Shown here piece by piece: positions 1-9,664 of a stretch of 64,000 nt of DNA (positions are counted from its first letter, which is position 1; the number at the start of each line of letters is the position of its first letter). The notes below the pieces were generated by a model. It saw only the letters and a list, made by a program, of their open reading frames with translations, was not told the origin of the DNA and did not search any database. The translations under genes and the position numbers were made by a program. The DNA is from Deinococcus metalli (GTDB lineage: Bacteria > Deinococcota > Deinococci > Deinococcales > Deinococcaceae), in NCBI RefSeq assembly GCF_014201805.1, contig NZ_JACHFK010000002.1, positions 186,001 through 250,000 of the forward strand, read 5' to 3'.

Positions 1-2
1 AC

Positions 3-761
3 TACGTGGTCTCGCTGGGCCTCGTGGCCGTGGTGGCCCTGTGGTTCGTCGTCTTCTGGCGTGGCGGCGGCTGGTGGCGCTGGCCGACCGGCGCGCTGGC
101 CGTGGTGACGCTGCTCGCGGCCGGCAGCCGCGGCCCGATCATCGCGCTCGTCGCCGGCACGCTCGCGGCGTTTGCGTTCCAGCGGGAGCGCCGGCGGGCG
201 TGGGTCCTCCTGCCCGCCGGTGTGCTCGTGGTGCTGGCCGCCGCGACCAGCAGCGCGCACCTGCCATTCAAGCCCCTGAACCGCCTGCTGAATGACCAGA
301 CGAGCGGCCGGGAGTACGTGTGGCAGGACGCCATCGAGGGCTGGAAGACCTCACCACTTGGCGGCGTCGGCCCCTACCAGGGCGGACCGTACCTCACCTA
401 CCTGTTTAAAGACGGCTGCCAGCTCACGCCCACCCTGGAACGCAACGACATCGGCTGCCCTGCCGCCCTGACCCGCTGGTCGAGCGTGTGGCTGATCGCG
501 CACAACGCGTGGCTGCACTGGCTGCTCGAAAGCGGCGTGATCGGTGTGGCTGGCCTGCTGGCCGTGATGAGCTACGCCCTGTGGCTGGCCACGCGGCAGG
601 GCGATCCCCTGACCCTAGCCATCCTGTACGGCTTCACCGCAATGAACGTGGTGGACGTCGTAATCGCGCTGCCGAGCCAGCATTTTGCCGAGCTGTGGTG
701 GGCGCTGGTGGGCGTGGTGCTCGTGAATTCGGCTCCTGCACCGAACGCCACGCCGGGCTGA
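3..761 (+). CDS. O-antigen ligase/polymerase-like membrane protein, C-terminal part (5' end outside window)
   Basis: The reading frame is open to the left edge, so the N-terminus lies outside the window. The visible 252 codons hold several hydrophobic segments. A large outer loop contains GGVGPYQGG and a conserved-looking [12 protein letters not shown] stretch, followed by more membrane helices. That layout is typical of the Wzy/WaaL O-antigen ligase superfamily, which transfers or polymerises undecaprenyl-linked glycans on the outer face of the inner membrane. It is on the plus strand and converges on the rmlBACD operon, so it belongs to the same polysaccharide region but is transcribed separately. 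Ligase and polymerase cannot be told apart from this fragment. Confidence 0.7.
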   Translation, partial: YVVSLGLVAVVALWFVVFWRGGGWWRWPTGALAVVTLLAAGSRGPIIALVAGTLAAFAFQRERRRAWVLLPAGVLVVLAAATSSAHLPFKPLNRLLNDQTSGREYVWQDAIEGWKTSPLGGVGPYQGGPYLTYLFKDGCQLTPTLERNDIGCPAALTRWSSVWLIAHNAWLHWLLESGVIGVAGLLAVMSYALWLATRQGDPLTLAILYGFTAMNVVDVVIALPSQHFAELWWALVGVVLVNSAPAPNATPG

Positions 762-845
762 CCGCACTCACCGGACATTGAGAAACCGCAACCGGAGGCG
801 CTCACCCTCACGGCAGTAAAAGCGCGTGCCCTTCTGGCGGCCGGC

Positions 846-1580
846 TTAGGCCGAGTCGGAGGCGGTCCAGAGGGCACACAGGGCCTGCCAGCGCTCCGTG
901 TTCAGCGAGACGTCCGCCGGCAGAACCACGCCCGCCTGCGCCCGGAGACCGCTCTTCACGTCGGGTCGGCGGCGCCGCGCCAGCTCATAGACGCTTTTTC
1001 GACCGGTGCCCACGTGCAGAACAGGCTCCTGGATGACGCGGGCATGGCGAATGACATCCGCCAGCAGGGGCGCCAGCACGTCCACGTAGTCCTGGCTGGT
1101 GTACATGTCGGTGAAGGCGACCGGGTACGCGAAATCGCGCGGACGGAAACTGGTGCGAATGATCAGATGCTCCCGCGCCGAGCGTGCGGCTTCCTCGGCG
1201 ACGAGTTTCGTCAGGGCGTAGTGGTTCGCGACTGGGCCGGGGGTGTCGCCCTCCCTGTAGCCGCCCATCTCGCCGCTGAAGACGTAGTCGGTGCTGATGT
1301 GCACCAGTTTGGCGTTCACGGCCGTGGTCGCCGCCGCCACGTGCCGGGTGCCGCTGACGTTCACGGCCCAGCACGCCGCGCGCTCGGTCTCGGCGCGGGT
1401 CACGTCGGTGTAGGCGGCGGCATGCACGATCACCTCCGGCGTCACCTCGCGGACGACCGACAGCACCTGCGCGGCTTCAGTGACGTCCAGTTCCTGCGAG
1501 GTCGGGGCCACCACCTCCGGCATCAGCCGGCGCAGCTCACGGCCGAGCCGACCGCTGCCGCCAGTCAGCAGGACAGTCAC
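846..1580 (-). CDS. rmlD: dTDP-4-dehydrorhamnose reductase
   Basis: This is a short-chain dehydrogenase of 244 residues that should reduce dTDP-4-keto-L-rhamnose to dTDP-L-rhamnose, the last step of the pathway. The N-terminus has the NAD(P)-binding GGSGRLGRE glycine motif, followed by HISTDYVFSG and the catalytic YALTK (Y-x3-K). I chose GTG at 1580 because it overlaps the rmlC stop as GTGA and has GGAGG just upstream; a GTG six codons earlier is possible. It is somewhat shorter than typical RmlD proteins (about 290-300 residues), mainly in the C-terminal substrate domain. It is the last gene of rmlBACD. Confidence 0.88.
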   Translation of the reverse strand: MTVLLTGGSGRLGRELRRLMPEVVAPTSQELDVTEAAQVLSVVREVTPEVIVHAAAYTDVTRAETERAACWAVNVSGTRHVAAATTAVNAKLVHISTDYVFSGEMGGYREGDTPGPVANHYALTKLVAEEAARSAREHLIIRTSFRPRDFAYPVAFTDMYTSQDYVDVLAPLLADVIRHARVIQEPVLHVGTGRKSVYELARRRRPDVKSGLRAQAGVVLPADVSLNTERWQALCALWTASDSA

Positions 1581-2125
1581 CCCCGGTCCTCCATCCACAG
1601 GTCATCACCGAAGTAGTTCCAGGGCAGGCGGCCCTCGTCGGGATCCGCAGCGTCGAACTGCGCGTCAGCGGCGTACAGCAGGGTGGCCCCTGCGCTCCCG
1701 GCCCGGTACCCGTGGGCGACCCCGCTGGGAATATGCAGGAGGCTGGGCTGTTCGGCGCTGAGCAGGAAGGGGCGCCTCGAGCCCACGGTCGGGCTGTCGG
1801 CGCGGCAGTCGACGAGCCACACGCCCAGCTGGCCGCTCAGCACGCACCACAGTTCATTCTGTGGCCGCAGGTGGATATGAAAGGCATTCAACCGGCCCGG
1901 TGCCGCCCACGACACGCTCAGTTGCCGGGTATGCATGGTGGTGGGAAGGTCCTGCCCCTCCCCTCCGGTCAGGCGGAGCACCTCCATGAACGCTCCGTTC
2001 TCACCACGGCGCTTGTTCAGGTCCCGCTGCCACACGCCGGCGATACATGGGGCCACCGGATACTTCTGGAACGTCAGGTCACGGGCGTACGCCGCGGCCA
2101 GACGCACCGGTCGGTCGCCCGTCAC
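1577..2125 (-). CDS. rmlC: dTDP-4-dehydrorhamnose 3,5-epimerase
   Basis: This 182-residue cupin-fold protein should epimerise dTDP-4-keto-6-deoxyglucose at C3 and C5. Visible family features are the FHIHLRPQ segment, the ELWCVLSG beta-hairpin and the IPSGVAHGY loop with its conserved histidine. The GTG start overlaps the rmlA stop by four bases (GTGA), and its own stop overlaps the rmlD start the same way, so the genes are probably translationally coupled. Length is normal for the family. The position between rmlA and rmlD supports the assignment. Confidence 0.9.
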   Translation of the reverse strand: MTGDRPVRLAAAYARDLTFQKYPVAPCIAGVWQRDLNKRRGENGAFMEVLRLTGGEGQDLPTTMHTRQLSVSWAAPGRLNAFHIHLRPQNELWCVLSGQLGVWLVDCRADSPTVGSRRPFLLSAEQPSLLHIPSGVAHGYRAGSAGATLLYAADAQFDAADPDEGRLPWNYFGDDLWMEDRG

Positions 2126-3024
2126 GCGGTTCCGTCCGATTCGGCGCCAAGCCTAAGCAGGTACGCGCCGTACCGGTTGTTAGCGTACGTCCGAGCGAGC
2201 GCCAGCAGTTCGGCGGAGGTGATCCACCCCTGACGCCACGCGGTCTCCTCTGGGGACGCTACCTGGATCCCCTGACGGTGCTCGATCGTCCGGATGAAGA
2301 GCCCGGCTTCCAGCAGGCTTTCGTGGGTACCGGCGTCGAGCCACGCGAAGCCGCGGCGCATCACCTGGACGTCGAGCAGTTCATCGCGCAGATATGCACG
2401 GTTGATGTCGGTGATCTCCAGCTCACCGCGTGCAGAGGGACGGATGGAACGGGCGATCTCCACGACCCGATCATCATAGAAGTACAGGCCCGTCACCGCA
2501 TAGGTGGAGAGCGGCTTTGGGGGCTTCTCCTCGATGCCCTGGACGCGTCCGCTCGCGTCGAAGCTCACCACCCCGTACCGCTGGGGATCGCTGACTTGAT
2601 AGGCGAACACCGTCGCCCCCTCACGGCGCCGACTCGCCACGCGCAGCAGTTCAGGCAATGACTCCCCGTAGAACACGTTGTCCCCAAGGACGAGCGCACA
2701 CGGCCGCCGCTCGAGGAAATCCTCCGCGATCAACAGCGCCTGGGCGATGCCCTCTGGACGAGGCTGGACCGCGTAACAGAAATGCACCCCCCACCGGGAG
2801 CCGTCGCCCAGCAGTTGCTCAAAGCGCGGCAGGTCCGCTGGCGTGGAGATGATCAGGATCTCCCGGATGCCGCTGAGCATGAGGGTGGTCAGCGGGTAAT
2901 AGATCATCGGTTTGTCGTACACCGGCAACAGCTGCTTGCTGACGGCCAGCGTGGCCGGGTACAGGCGCGTGCCGGAGCCGCCTGCCAGGATGATGCCCCG
3001 GCGGGCGGGCTCGGGCCCACTCAC
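2122..3024 (-). CDS. rmlA: glucose-1-phosphate thymidylyltransferase
   Basis: This 300-residue nucleotidyltransferase should make dTDP-glucose from dTTP and glucose-1-phosphate. Near the start it has the nucleotide-binding [14 protein letters not shown] motif followed by [12 protein letters not shown]. Further on are [11 protein letters not shown], the GVVSF/EEKP region and [13 protein letters not shown], all typical of RmlA. The open frame extends 50 codons further upstream inside rmlB, but GTG at 3024 overlaps the rmlB stop as GTGA and puts the glycine motif where the family has it. It is the second gene of the rmlBACD operon. Confidence 0.93.
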   Translation of the reverse strand: MSGPEPARRGIILAGGSGTRLYPATLAVSKQLLPVYDKPMIYYPLTTLMLSGIREILIISTPADLPRFEQLLGDGSRWGVHFCYAVQPRPEGIAQALLIAEDFLERRPCALVLGDNVFYGESLPELLRVASRRREGATVFAYQVSDPQRYGVVSFDASGRVQGIEEKPPKPLSTYAVTGLYFYDDRVVEIARSIRPSARGELEITDINRAYLRDELLDVQVMRRGFAWLDAGTHESLLEAGLFIRTIEHRQGIQVASPEETAWRQGWITSAELLALARTYANNRYGAYLLRLGAESDGTA

Positions 3025-4043
3025 GGGGGGCCGCCGGACAGGCGATCGGCGTATTGCCGGTCGTAGTACCCGCGGAATTCGCCGCTGCGGATCGGCTCCC
3101 ACCACCATGCGTTGGCGGCGTACCAGCGCGCAGCCTCGGCCACGGCCTGCCTGGGGTCGTACTGCGGCGCCCATCCCAGGGAACGCAGCTTATCCACGTT
3201 CATGGAGTAGCGCCGGTCGTGGCCGGGCCGGTCCGTCACGTGCCGCACCAGGCCGGGGTCGGCCCCCAGGGTGTTCAGCACGATGTCCACCATCTCGAGG
3301 TTGGTCATCTCGCGGCCCGTGCCAACGTTGTAGACCTCACCGATCTCGCCGCGCAACAGCACCGCCTCGATTCCGGCGCAGTGGTCGAAAACGTGGGCGT
3401 AATCGCGCATCTGGAGACCGTCGCCATAGACCGGGATGGGTTCGCCGAGCAGGACATTGGTACTGAACAGCGGCACCGCCTTCTCTGGGTACTGGTATGG
3501 CCCGACGTTGTTCGCGCCACGGGTGATGGTTACGGGCAGGCCGTAGGTGATCGCGTAGGCCTGCACCAGCTGGTCTGCGGCCGCCTTGCTGGCTGCGTAC
3601 GGACTGCGCGGCGCGAGGGGATCGGTCTCCACGCTCTGATGGCCGTCCGGAATGTGCCCGTAGACCTCGTCGGTGCTGATGTGGTGCAGCCGCAGCCCCA
3701 GCTCGCGCGCCACCTCCAGCAGCACGTGTGTGCCGCGCACGTTGGTGTCCGTGAACACCAGCGGCCCCAGGATGCTCTGATCGACGTGCGTCTCCGCCGC
3801 AAAGTTGACGATGAGCTGGATGCTGTGCTCTTGACACGTCCGGCGCACCAGCGCCTGGTCCCCGATGTCACCGATGACCAGCGACAGCCTGGCGTCGTCC
3901 CACAGGTCGCGCAGGTTCTCGCGCCGTCCGGCGTACGTGAGCTTGTCGTACACGACGACCCGCGCGTCCGCATGCAGGCCGAGCCAGTACCGCACGAAAT
4001 TGCTGCCGATAAAGCCGCAGCCACCGGTCACGATCATGTTCAT
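3021..4043 (-). CDS. rmlB: dTDP-glucose 4,6-dehydratase
   Basis: This 340-residue SDR-family enzyme should convert dTDP-glucose to dTDP-4-keto-6-deoxyglucose using bound NAD+. It shows the N-terminal [10 protein letters not shown] glycine motif, the HISTDEVYG catalytic segment, YAASKAAAD (Y-x3-K), and the C-terminal DRPGHDRRY signature that distinguishes RmlB. The ATG is preceded by GAGGAG at a good distance. It is the first gene of rmlBACD, so the operon promoter should lie in the roughly 830-bp gap upstream. Confidence 0.95.
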   Translation of the reverse strand: MNMIVTGGCGFIGSNFVRYWLGLHADARVVVYDKLTYAGRRENLRDLWDDARLSLVIGDIGDQALVRRTCQEHSIQLIVNFAAETHVDQSILGPLVFTDTNVRGTHVLLEVARELGLRLHHISTDEVYGHIPDGHQSVETDPLAPRSPYAASKAAADQLVQAYAITYGLPVTITRGANNVGPYQYPEKAVPLFSTNVLLGEPIPVYGDGLQMRDYAHVFDHCAGIEAVLLRGEIGEVYNVGTGREMTNLEMVDIVLNTLGADPGLVRHVTDRPGHDRRYSMNVDKLRSLGWAPQYDPRQAVAEAARWYAANAWWWEPIRSGEFRGYYDRQYADRLSGGPP

Positions 4044-4871
4044 TCACGGCCTCCTCACGCGTAAGCATCAGGAAGGATGACATCCACGCGAAACAGCCGT
4101 CAGTAAGTGCCGGCCTTCGCTTGGCATTGTCGCGCATGACCATCCTGAGTGCAGCGTGGTCTCTCACCCGTGATCTCTCTACACCGACCAGTCCGGCGGG
4201 CAGGCAAGTCCACCGGGTCGCAGGGATGCCGAGGGCTGATGGGAGACCCGGAAGAGCTGGTCGTCCGTGCGCCCGCCTTCTCTATACTGGCGCGCGTGAC
4301 TGCATCCAACGCGCTGCTGCCCACCGATGTTTCTGGGCCGGTACGGATGGTTGTGGCTGTCGTTCACCTCGTTCAGCCGTTCCACTCCTTTGCCTGTTTT
4401 CAGTTTCGACGTCATGCACAGCGTGCTACCGTCGGCAGGCTACGCCCTCCTCAGGGCTCACTCAGCTCCCGCAACAGTGGTACACGAGCTGCCCTTGGGG
4501 GCCGATTCTGTTGTAACCAGCCCCTTCGATGCGTAAGTATTGACCCTGGACGCTGCAGCGTGGCAGGGCGCCAGCATGTGAGAGGGGCATCTGTGGTACA
4601 CCGTGTTCGGTCCCGGAGCAATGGCCGTCATGGCGGGGGAAATCTTGCCGGAGCGGCGGGAATAGAACCTCTTCTGGGCAGCACACTTCTCCGGTTTCCT
4701 ATCTCCAGCCCTCGTCACACAGGCCAAGTTGGTTGGGTCTGATGGGTGCTGGCAGTCGATCTACAACGATTCCGGACTCCAATGATGTGACTCGCCCCGA
4801 TTCACCTGAACACTGGTCAGACTCTGATTGGTTCACCGCTGGTAGAAGCTCCGCCCGTATCTGGGGCCGGC
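4044..4871. other. long intergenic region between divergent rmlB and the 4872 gene
   Basis: About 830 bases contain no frame that reads like a protein; the open frames there have irregular composition and no recognisable motif. The stretch must hold the rmlB operon promoter on the minus strand and the promoter of the gene at 4872 on the plus strand, but no convincing -35/-10 pair stands out. It could be decayed coding sequence, in particular a lost upstream part of the 4872 gene, because the frame of that gene stays open back to a stop at 4788. Confidence 0.4.
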
Positions 4872-5810
4872 ATGGCTGATCTCCCACCGCCACCCGCCTC
4901 AGTGGCGATCGAGCGGTTTACGGACTTCAGTCCCCGCGAATACTGGGGATGGTGGACCATCGGCACCCGGTCAAGCGCTGGGTTTCAGATCGCCACCGCC
5001 GGTCCCTACCAGCTGTCGTACGCCGGATACATGGCGCAGTTCAATCAGCGGCTAACCGTCTCACTGGATGGACGGGAGATTGGTCGATATCGCTACCCGA
5101 ACAAGGGGGGGGATGCCGCCTTCGGCAACACGGATATCGTGACTTTCACGCCCGGTGAGCACGTGCTGGCGTTTCGCACGAACCTCAGCAGCCGGTCCGG
5201 CCCGGTCATGCCGTTCGCTCCAAACGATCCGCGAGACCTCGGCGTCGCTCTGAGGACGCTCGCCGTCTCGCCGATGGGCGGGTCCCTGCCGCACGTCCCA
5301 CCGTCGGTACAGCTCCTTACCAGCCCGCTGGTCATCACATCCGGGGTGTTTACCGGTGACCCGGCCATCCACTACCGTGCCGCTGGTGCTGACGGCCTGC
5401 GCGTGCAGTTCGGCGGCGGAGCCACCCGGCTGACGTATCAGTTGCTCTCCGCACACGACTCGCAGGTCATCGACGTCGCTCTGGACGGACGATTACTTCG
5501 GCAGCTGCGTGCCGGCCGGCGCGCCACCGTACTCCGTGGAGACGTCGCGCTGCCCGCGGTCGACAAGTCAAGTCGGACTCACATTCTGACTGTGACCTCG
5601 CCCAGCGGTAGAGCGTCGGTGGCTCCCCCGTATCTCCTGGGAACCAGCGCTCTGCGTCAGCAGGACGTGTCGTTCTACGTGGCCGAACTGGATCTGGCAC
5701 CAAGACGAAGGTCCACCGCGCTAGACAGCATCCTCACGGTGCTGGTGGCGCTCGTCGTCCTACTAGCGCTGTGGTTACTGCTCCGTCCGTATGGACGGCG
5801 GCACCCCTAA
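4872..5810 (+). CDS. putative membrane-anchored protein with beta-sandwich-like ectodomain, unknown function
   Basis: I do not recognise the family. The 312-residue product has about 275 residues that look like two beta-rich modules. The first includes QLSYAGYMAQFNQRLTVSLD and DPRDLGVALRTL, the second DSQVIDVALDGRLLRQL. One hydrophobic helix near the C-terminus is followed by a short basic tail (RPYGRRHP), so the bulk is probably outside the cell. No signal peptide is visible after the chosen ATG. The frame is open 27 codons upstream with protein-like composition (for example GSPLVEAPPVSGAG) but no standard ATG or GTG there, so the start may be wrong or the gene 5'-truncated. It converges on the polysaccharide locus and may act on its product. 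Confidence 0.5.
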   Translation: MADLPPPPASVAIERFTDFSPREYWGWWTIGTRSSAGFQIATAGPYQLSYAGYMAQFNQRLTVSLDGREIGRYRYPNKGGDAAFGNTDIVTFTPGEHVLAFRTNLSSRSGPVMPFAPNDPRDLGVALRTLAVSPMGGSLPHVPPSVQLLTSPLVITSGVFTGDPAIHYRAAGADGLRVQFGGGATRLTYQLLSAHDSQVIDVALDGRLLRQLRAGRRATVLRGDVALPAVDKSSRTHILTVTSPSGRASVAPPYLLGTSALRQQDVSFYVAELDLAPRRRSTALDSILTVLVALVVLLALWLLLRPYGRRHP

Positions 5811-5837
5811 CAGAGCGGCACACCCGGCCATCCAGGG

Positions 5838-6995
5838 TCAGGACCACGTCGGGAGGGCCAGCACTGCCCGTTCCGGATCCTGCCCGGCCCTCCGGGCGGC
5901 GACGGCTGTGTCCAGGATTTCCCGGTACTGTCGCTTGAAGCGCTCGGTGGAAAACCGTTCCGCGTGCCTCCGAATTGCTGCTGCACTGAAGTGCGTACTG
6001 GAGCGTTCGAAGTCTAGAACAGCGGCGGCGAGATCCTCGACGGTCTGATTCTGGAAATGCAGGCCGGTGACGCCGTGTACGACGGTCTCCAGGCTGCCGC
6101 CACGGCCGTATGCAATGACAGGTGCACCAGCCGCCTGCGCCTCCACGGAGACGATCCCAAAGTCCTCATCTGCCGCGAAGACGAAGGCGCGGCACCTATT
6201 CATGTGATCTGCCACAACTTCATCCGGCTGTCGACCCAGGAAGGTGACGGAGGTGCCGGCCAGAGCCCTGACTTTCTCGAAGTCCGGGCCGCTGCCGATC
6301 ACGACCAGTGGCTTATCCAGCTGTGAGAATGTTCTGACGATCAGATCGAGCTTCTTGTAGGGCACAAATCGGCTCATGGTGAGGTAGAAGTTTTCCCTAG
6401 GGAGGCTGGGGTCGAACCGCTTGACCTCGACCGGTGGGTACAGCACGCGGGCTGGCCTGCGATACGTGCGCCAGATACGCCTTGCCACGTATTCGCTGTT
6501 TGCGACGTACACATCGACGCGGTTGGCCGTGCCGAGATCCCACAGGCGGAGGTAATGGAGGGCCAATTTTGCCAGGGCGGCCTTGGCCCCGGCAGTCAGG
6601 TTGGCTTCCCGCAGGTACTGCTGATAGAGATCCCAGGCATACCGGACGGGCGAATGTACGTAGCTCAGGTGCAGCTGCTCGCCGCTGACAAGCACACCTT
6701 TGGCGACCGCGTAGCTGCTGGAGACGATGACATCGAAAGCCGTGAGGTCGAACTGCTCGACGGCAAAGGGCATGAGAGGCAAGTACGCGCGGTACTTCTG
6801 CCGGCCCATTGGGAGCTTCTGGATCAGTGAGGCCCGCACGTCGGCGTGTTCCAGGGGCGTGCCGATGAAGTCGCGGGGCTCATGAACCATGGTATAGACC
6901 GGCGTGCCTGGCAGCACGTCGAGCATCTGCTCGAGCACCTTCTCGGCGCCGGCGTAGCCGCCGGCCAGCCAGTCGTGGACATAGGCGGTCTTCAT
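5838..6995 (-). CDS. glycosyltransferase family 4
   Basis: This 385-residue GT-B-fold protein begins [20 protein letters not shown], which is typical of GT4 enzymes. In the C-terminal domain it has the nucleotide-sugar-binding region [18 protein letters not shown] with the E-x7-E pattern, then [10 protein letters not shown]. It should add a sugar to the lipid-linked repeat unit on the cytoplasmic side of the membrane. The start overlaps the preceding gene stop as ATGA. It is the last gene of the long minus-strand polysaccharide operon and ends 27 bases from the convergent gene that ends at 5810. Donor and linkage cannot be read from sequence. Confidence 0.88.
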   Translation of the reverse strand: MKTAYVHDWLAGGYAGAEKVLEQMLDVLPGTPVYTMVHEPRDFIGTPLEHADVRASLIQKLPMGRQKYRAYLPLMPFAVEQFDLTAFDVIVSSSYAVAKGVLVSGEQLHLSYVHSPVRYAWDLYQQYLREANLTAGAKAALAKLALHYLRLWDLGTANRVDVYVANSEYVARRIWRTYRRPARVLYPPVEVKRFDPSLPRENFYLTMSRFVPYKKLDLIVRTFSQLDKPLVVIGSGPDFEKVRALAGTSVTFLGRQPDEVVADHMNRCRAFVFAADEDFGIVSVEAQAAGAPVIAYGRGGSLETVVHGVTGLHFQNQTVEDLAAAVLDFERSSTHFSAAAIRRHAERFSTERFKRQYREILDTAVAARRAGQDPERAVLALPTWS

Positions 6996-8077
6996 CGGGC
7001 GGCCTCCTGCTCGAGGATCGACTGGGTGGCCTGGGCAGTGGCGTGCCAGGAGAAGCGGCCCGCGTGCGCGTGACCGGCCGCCCCGAGTGAGCGTCGCGCG
7101 GCTTCGTCGTGGATCAGATGCCGCATCGCCTGCGTCCAGGCCTGGGGGTCATGGGGGTCGAGCAGCAGGCCTGCCTCCCCCACCACCTCGGGAAGGCTGG
7201 TGGCGTTCGACACGATGACCGGCGTACCGCACGCCATGGCCTCCAGTGGGGGCAGGCCGAAGCCCTCGTACACGCTGGGGAAGGCGAAGAAGGTCGCCCC
7301 GGAATACAGGGCAGGCAGGTCGGCATCAGCCACCCGGCCGATCAGCCGGCATCCGGGGGGGGGCGTGCCAAAGCCACTCCCGGCGAATGCGTGGCCCGCG
7401 CTGCCGGCCACGACCAAACACAGGTCGTCTGGCCGATCAATCCAGCCCGACCACGCGCGGAACAGCGTGGCCAGATTCTTGCGCGGCTCAATCGAGCCCA
7501 CCACCAGCGCGTAGCGGCCGTCAATGGCGTGACGCTGCTTGACGGCCTGGACTGCCGCAGGATCGGCGGGCCGGAAGGCGGGTTCGATGCCGAGCGGGAT
7601 CGCCGTCACCCGGTCGGGCGCCGCGTCAGTCAGTGCCAGGATACGGTCGCGCGAGTGGTTCGACACGGTGATGACGTGCTGCGCGGAGGCGATCAGGCGG
7701 GGCAGCATCCAGCGGTACCACGCGGCGAAACGGCCGGCGAACCACTCGGGATGGTCGAGGGTCGCGACATCGTGCACGGTCACCACCTGCCGACGCAGGC
7801 GCACTGGGCCGGAATTGGCCGGGGAGAAGAGCAGGCGGCCCCTCAGCTGGGTGGGCAGGATCACCTGTTCCCACAGCTGGGCCTCGGCGAGCCCGGCGGC
7901 GGGCCGACTGGACAGGGTTTTGACCGGCCCAGGCAGGGCACGCAGCAGGTTGGACACGTAGCGCTGCACCCCGGCATGCCGGCTCGCGTTCAGACTGCGG
8001 GTGTTCACGACGAAGGGCAAGGGGCGATCCTCCAGGTAGGGGCTAAGGGGACAGGGCGGGGTGAGCCGCTCCAACAT
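6992..8077 (-). CDS. glycosyltransferase family 4
   Basis: This GT4 enzyme of 361 residues (from the ATG at 8077) has the motifs [11 protein letters not shown] and [21 protein letters not shown], the EGFG...E signature of the retaining GT-B donor site. The open frame runs further upstream into the end of the wzy gene, but residues there look non-coding, so I start at 8077; a still later start near FVVNTRSLN is possible. It overlaps the next GT4 gene as ATGA. With the other three transferases here it would assemble the repeat unit. Confidence 0.85.
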   Translation of the reverse strand: MLERLTPPCPLSPYLEDRPLPFVVNTRSLNASRHAGVQRYVSNLLRALPGPVKTLSSRPAAGLAEAQLWEQVILPTQLRGRLLFSPANSGPVRLRRQVVTVHDVATLDHPEWFAGRFAAWYRWMLPRLIASAQHVITVSNHSRDRILALTDAAPDRVTAIPLGIEPAFRPADPAAVQAVKQRHAIDGRYALVVGSIEPRKNLATLFRAWSGWIDRPDDLCLVVAGSAGHAFAGSGFGTPPPGCRLIGRVADADLPALYSGATFFAFPSVYEGFGLPPLEAMACGTPVIVSNATSLPEVVGEAGLLLDPHDPQAWTQAMRHLIHDEAARRSLGAAGHAHAGRFSWHATAQATQSILEQEAAR

Positions 8078-8135
8078 GGGTCTAGTATCCGCATCGAACC
8101 GCCGTGCTGCCGCAAGCGGGCCGGACGGAACACAG

Positions 8136-9464
8136 TTAAACTTGATGGTGAACTCCAGCGGTAGATGGAAGAGATTCAGAACCTGTGGCATGCACAGGTG
8201 GATCACGGTGCCCAGCCAGAATAAGGGCAAAATAAATCCAGAACCAGACGTCGTTGAGGTCTGGAATGGCGATAACCTTTGCTACGAGATAGGTCAGAAA
8301 AGGCCAGAGTATAATCTTGTTCTTCGTTATCATGGCGTTTGTGACAACTGATGACGCTAAGAGAAATGCAGGAAACAAGCCCAAATTGCTCAAAATATAC
8401 GTTGCGAAGCTGCTCGGCCTGTTCGATCCGAGGCCAACCCCGACGCCAAACGTCTTATAAATCAGGCCCACAGCATATTCGTTTGAGGCATTCCTATTGA
8501 CATAGGACAGGCTCCCAATTTTACCAAATGTAAGTACGTGCAATATATTTGAAATATTGATCAAAAACAAAAATAGACCGACCATGACTAGGATGGGCAG
8601 CAGAGTGTTGAGGCCCATGGCCCTCTGCTTAACGACAGTGATGAATAAATTCACACAGAAAGATAGCGTAAGTAATATGATGACGATGACACCCGTAGAG
8701 GATGTCGTGATGAGAGTGGCAAAGAGAGCTAATATAATATTGACCACGCCCCTGTGTGTTTGGAAATAGAGTCCGATAAAGAGGGCCAGCATGGATGAAA
8801 AATAGGCTGATGCGGTCGACGCCTCCAGAAAGCTGCCGTTGATCCTGGGTATACCGTAAAAAAGCTGGGTTGAGAGGTAGCCATAGGCCGGGTTGTTAGC
8901 TATATAGTCACTTGGGAAATAAAAGGCAGAGACCTTTGCAATAAGCTGCCATAAAGCAATGATAAGGGCAACATAGAAAATATTTCTCAGTACATTTAAA
9001 AATTCACCCACGTTCATATAAATATATACAACGACCGAAAAATTCAGTACCAGATAGGCCGCCTGCCCAATTTGACTGAAGGACTGCACGAGCGGCGTCT
9101 GCACATTGACCTGATCATCGATACCAAGGCGTGGGCTGTAGACGCCTAGACCTTCGAACAGAATCGGCAGAATAAATGCCCCCACCACCGTAATAAATGA
9201 AAAAATCGTTAGATGGATCCACTGCCGATTGACAATAGTGTCCAGCGCTCTATTCAACCTCATCAGCACCAGAAAAAATATAAATACCGCGTAGGCATAG
9301 TAAGGGGAAATACCGATAGCATTTCCACTCTGCCCGATTACTAAGACAGCCGACGCTGGAAATATGGCGAACAGGCATAAAAAATAAAACGCCGCTCTAC
9401 GTCTGTAGAGCGTACAGCCAATTGCCACAGCCACCATCAACGACCAAATAATCTGGTAAGCCAT
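8136..9464 (-). CDS. wzy: polysaccharide repeat-unit polymerase (Wzy-like)
   Basis: This is a 442-residue, very hydrophobic protein with about ten to twelve predicted membrane helices and a large central loop, the usual architecture of Wzy polymerases, which link repeat units at the periplasmic face. Assignment rests on topology and position beside wzx and glycosyltransferases, because Wzy proteins are poorly conserved. The DNA is visibly richer in A and T than its neighbours and uses AT-ending codons freely, which suggests acquisition by transfer. The last roughly 25 residues (after FALILAG) lie in GC-rich DNA and look unlike the rest. The ATG overlaps the stop of the preceding 66-codon ORF (TAATG). 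Confidence 0.75.
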   Translation of the reverse strand: MAYQIIWSLMVAVAIGCTLYRRRAAFYFLCLFAIFPASAVLVIGQSGNAIGISPYYAYAVFIFFLVLMRLNRALDTIVNRQWIHLTIFSFITVVGAFILPILFEGLGVYSPRLGIDDQVNVQTPLVQSFSQIGQAAYLVLNFSVVVYIYMNVGEFLNVLRNIFYVALIIALWQLIAKVSAFYFPSDYIANNPAYGYLSTQLFYGIPRINGSFLEASTASAYFSSMLALFIGLYFQTHRGVVNIILALFATLITTSSTGVIVIILLTLSFCVNLFITVVKQRAMGLNTLLPILVMVGLFLFLINISNILHVLTFGKIGSLSYVNRNASNEYAVGLIYKTFGVGVGLGSNRPSSFATYILSNLGLFPAFLLASSVVTNAMITKNKIILWPFLTYLVAKVIAIPDLNDVWFWIYFALILAGHRDPPVHATGSESLPSTAGVHHQV

Positions 9465-9664
9465 TATTCGGATATGCCAAAGATGAATAGATGGCGACAG
9501 ATTTGAAACCCTTTGCAGAACACGATGGTGGTCGGCACCGCTACAGACCCGTCCGGGGAAGACGTGAATCGATGGACCAGCTCCAAGTTACCACCTTCCA
9601 AGAAGGATTCTGGAAAAGTAAAGTCTAATGCTCTGAATTTGGCCTCTCTTTCTGTGGTGATCAT
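9464..9664 (-). CDS. 66-residue ORF of unknown function, coupled to wzy
   Basis: The frame runs from an ATG that overlaps the upstream glycosyltransferase stop (ATGA) to a TAA that overlaps the wzy start (TAATG). It therefore fits exactly between two genes, and translation is probably coupled on both sides. The product (begins MITTEREAKFRALDFTFPES) has no membrane helix or motif I recognise. It could be a small functional protein, a remnant of a larger gene whose middle was lost when the AT-rich wzy was inserted, or merely a translational bridge. Confidence that it is translated is moderate; no function is proposed. Confidence 0.45.
   Translation of the reverse strand: MITTEREAKFRALDFTFPESFLEGGNLELVHRFTSSPDGSVAVPTTIVFCKGFQICRHLFIFGISE

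Noticed and set aside
4149..4742. Long plus-strand open frame of 197 codons in the rmlB upstream gap
   Set aside because: Composition (many Arg, Ser, Cys, His; no hydrophobic pattern) and lack of motifs suggest chance open frame in GC-rich DNA.
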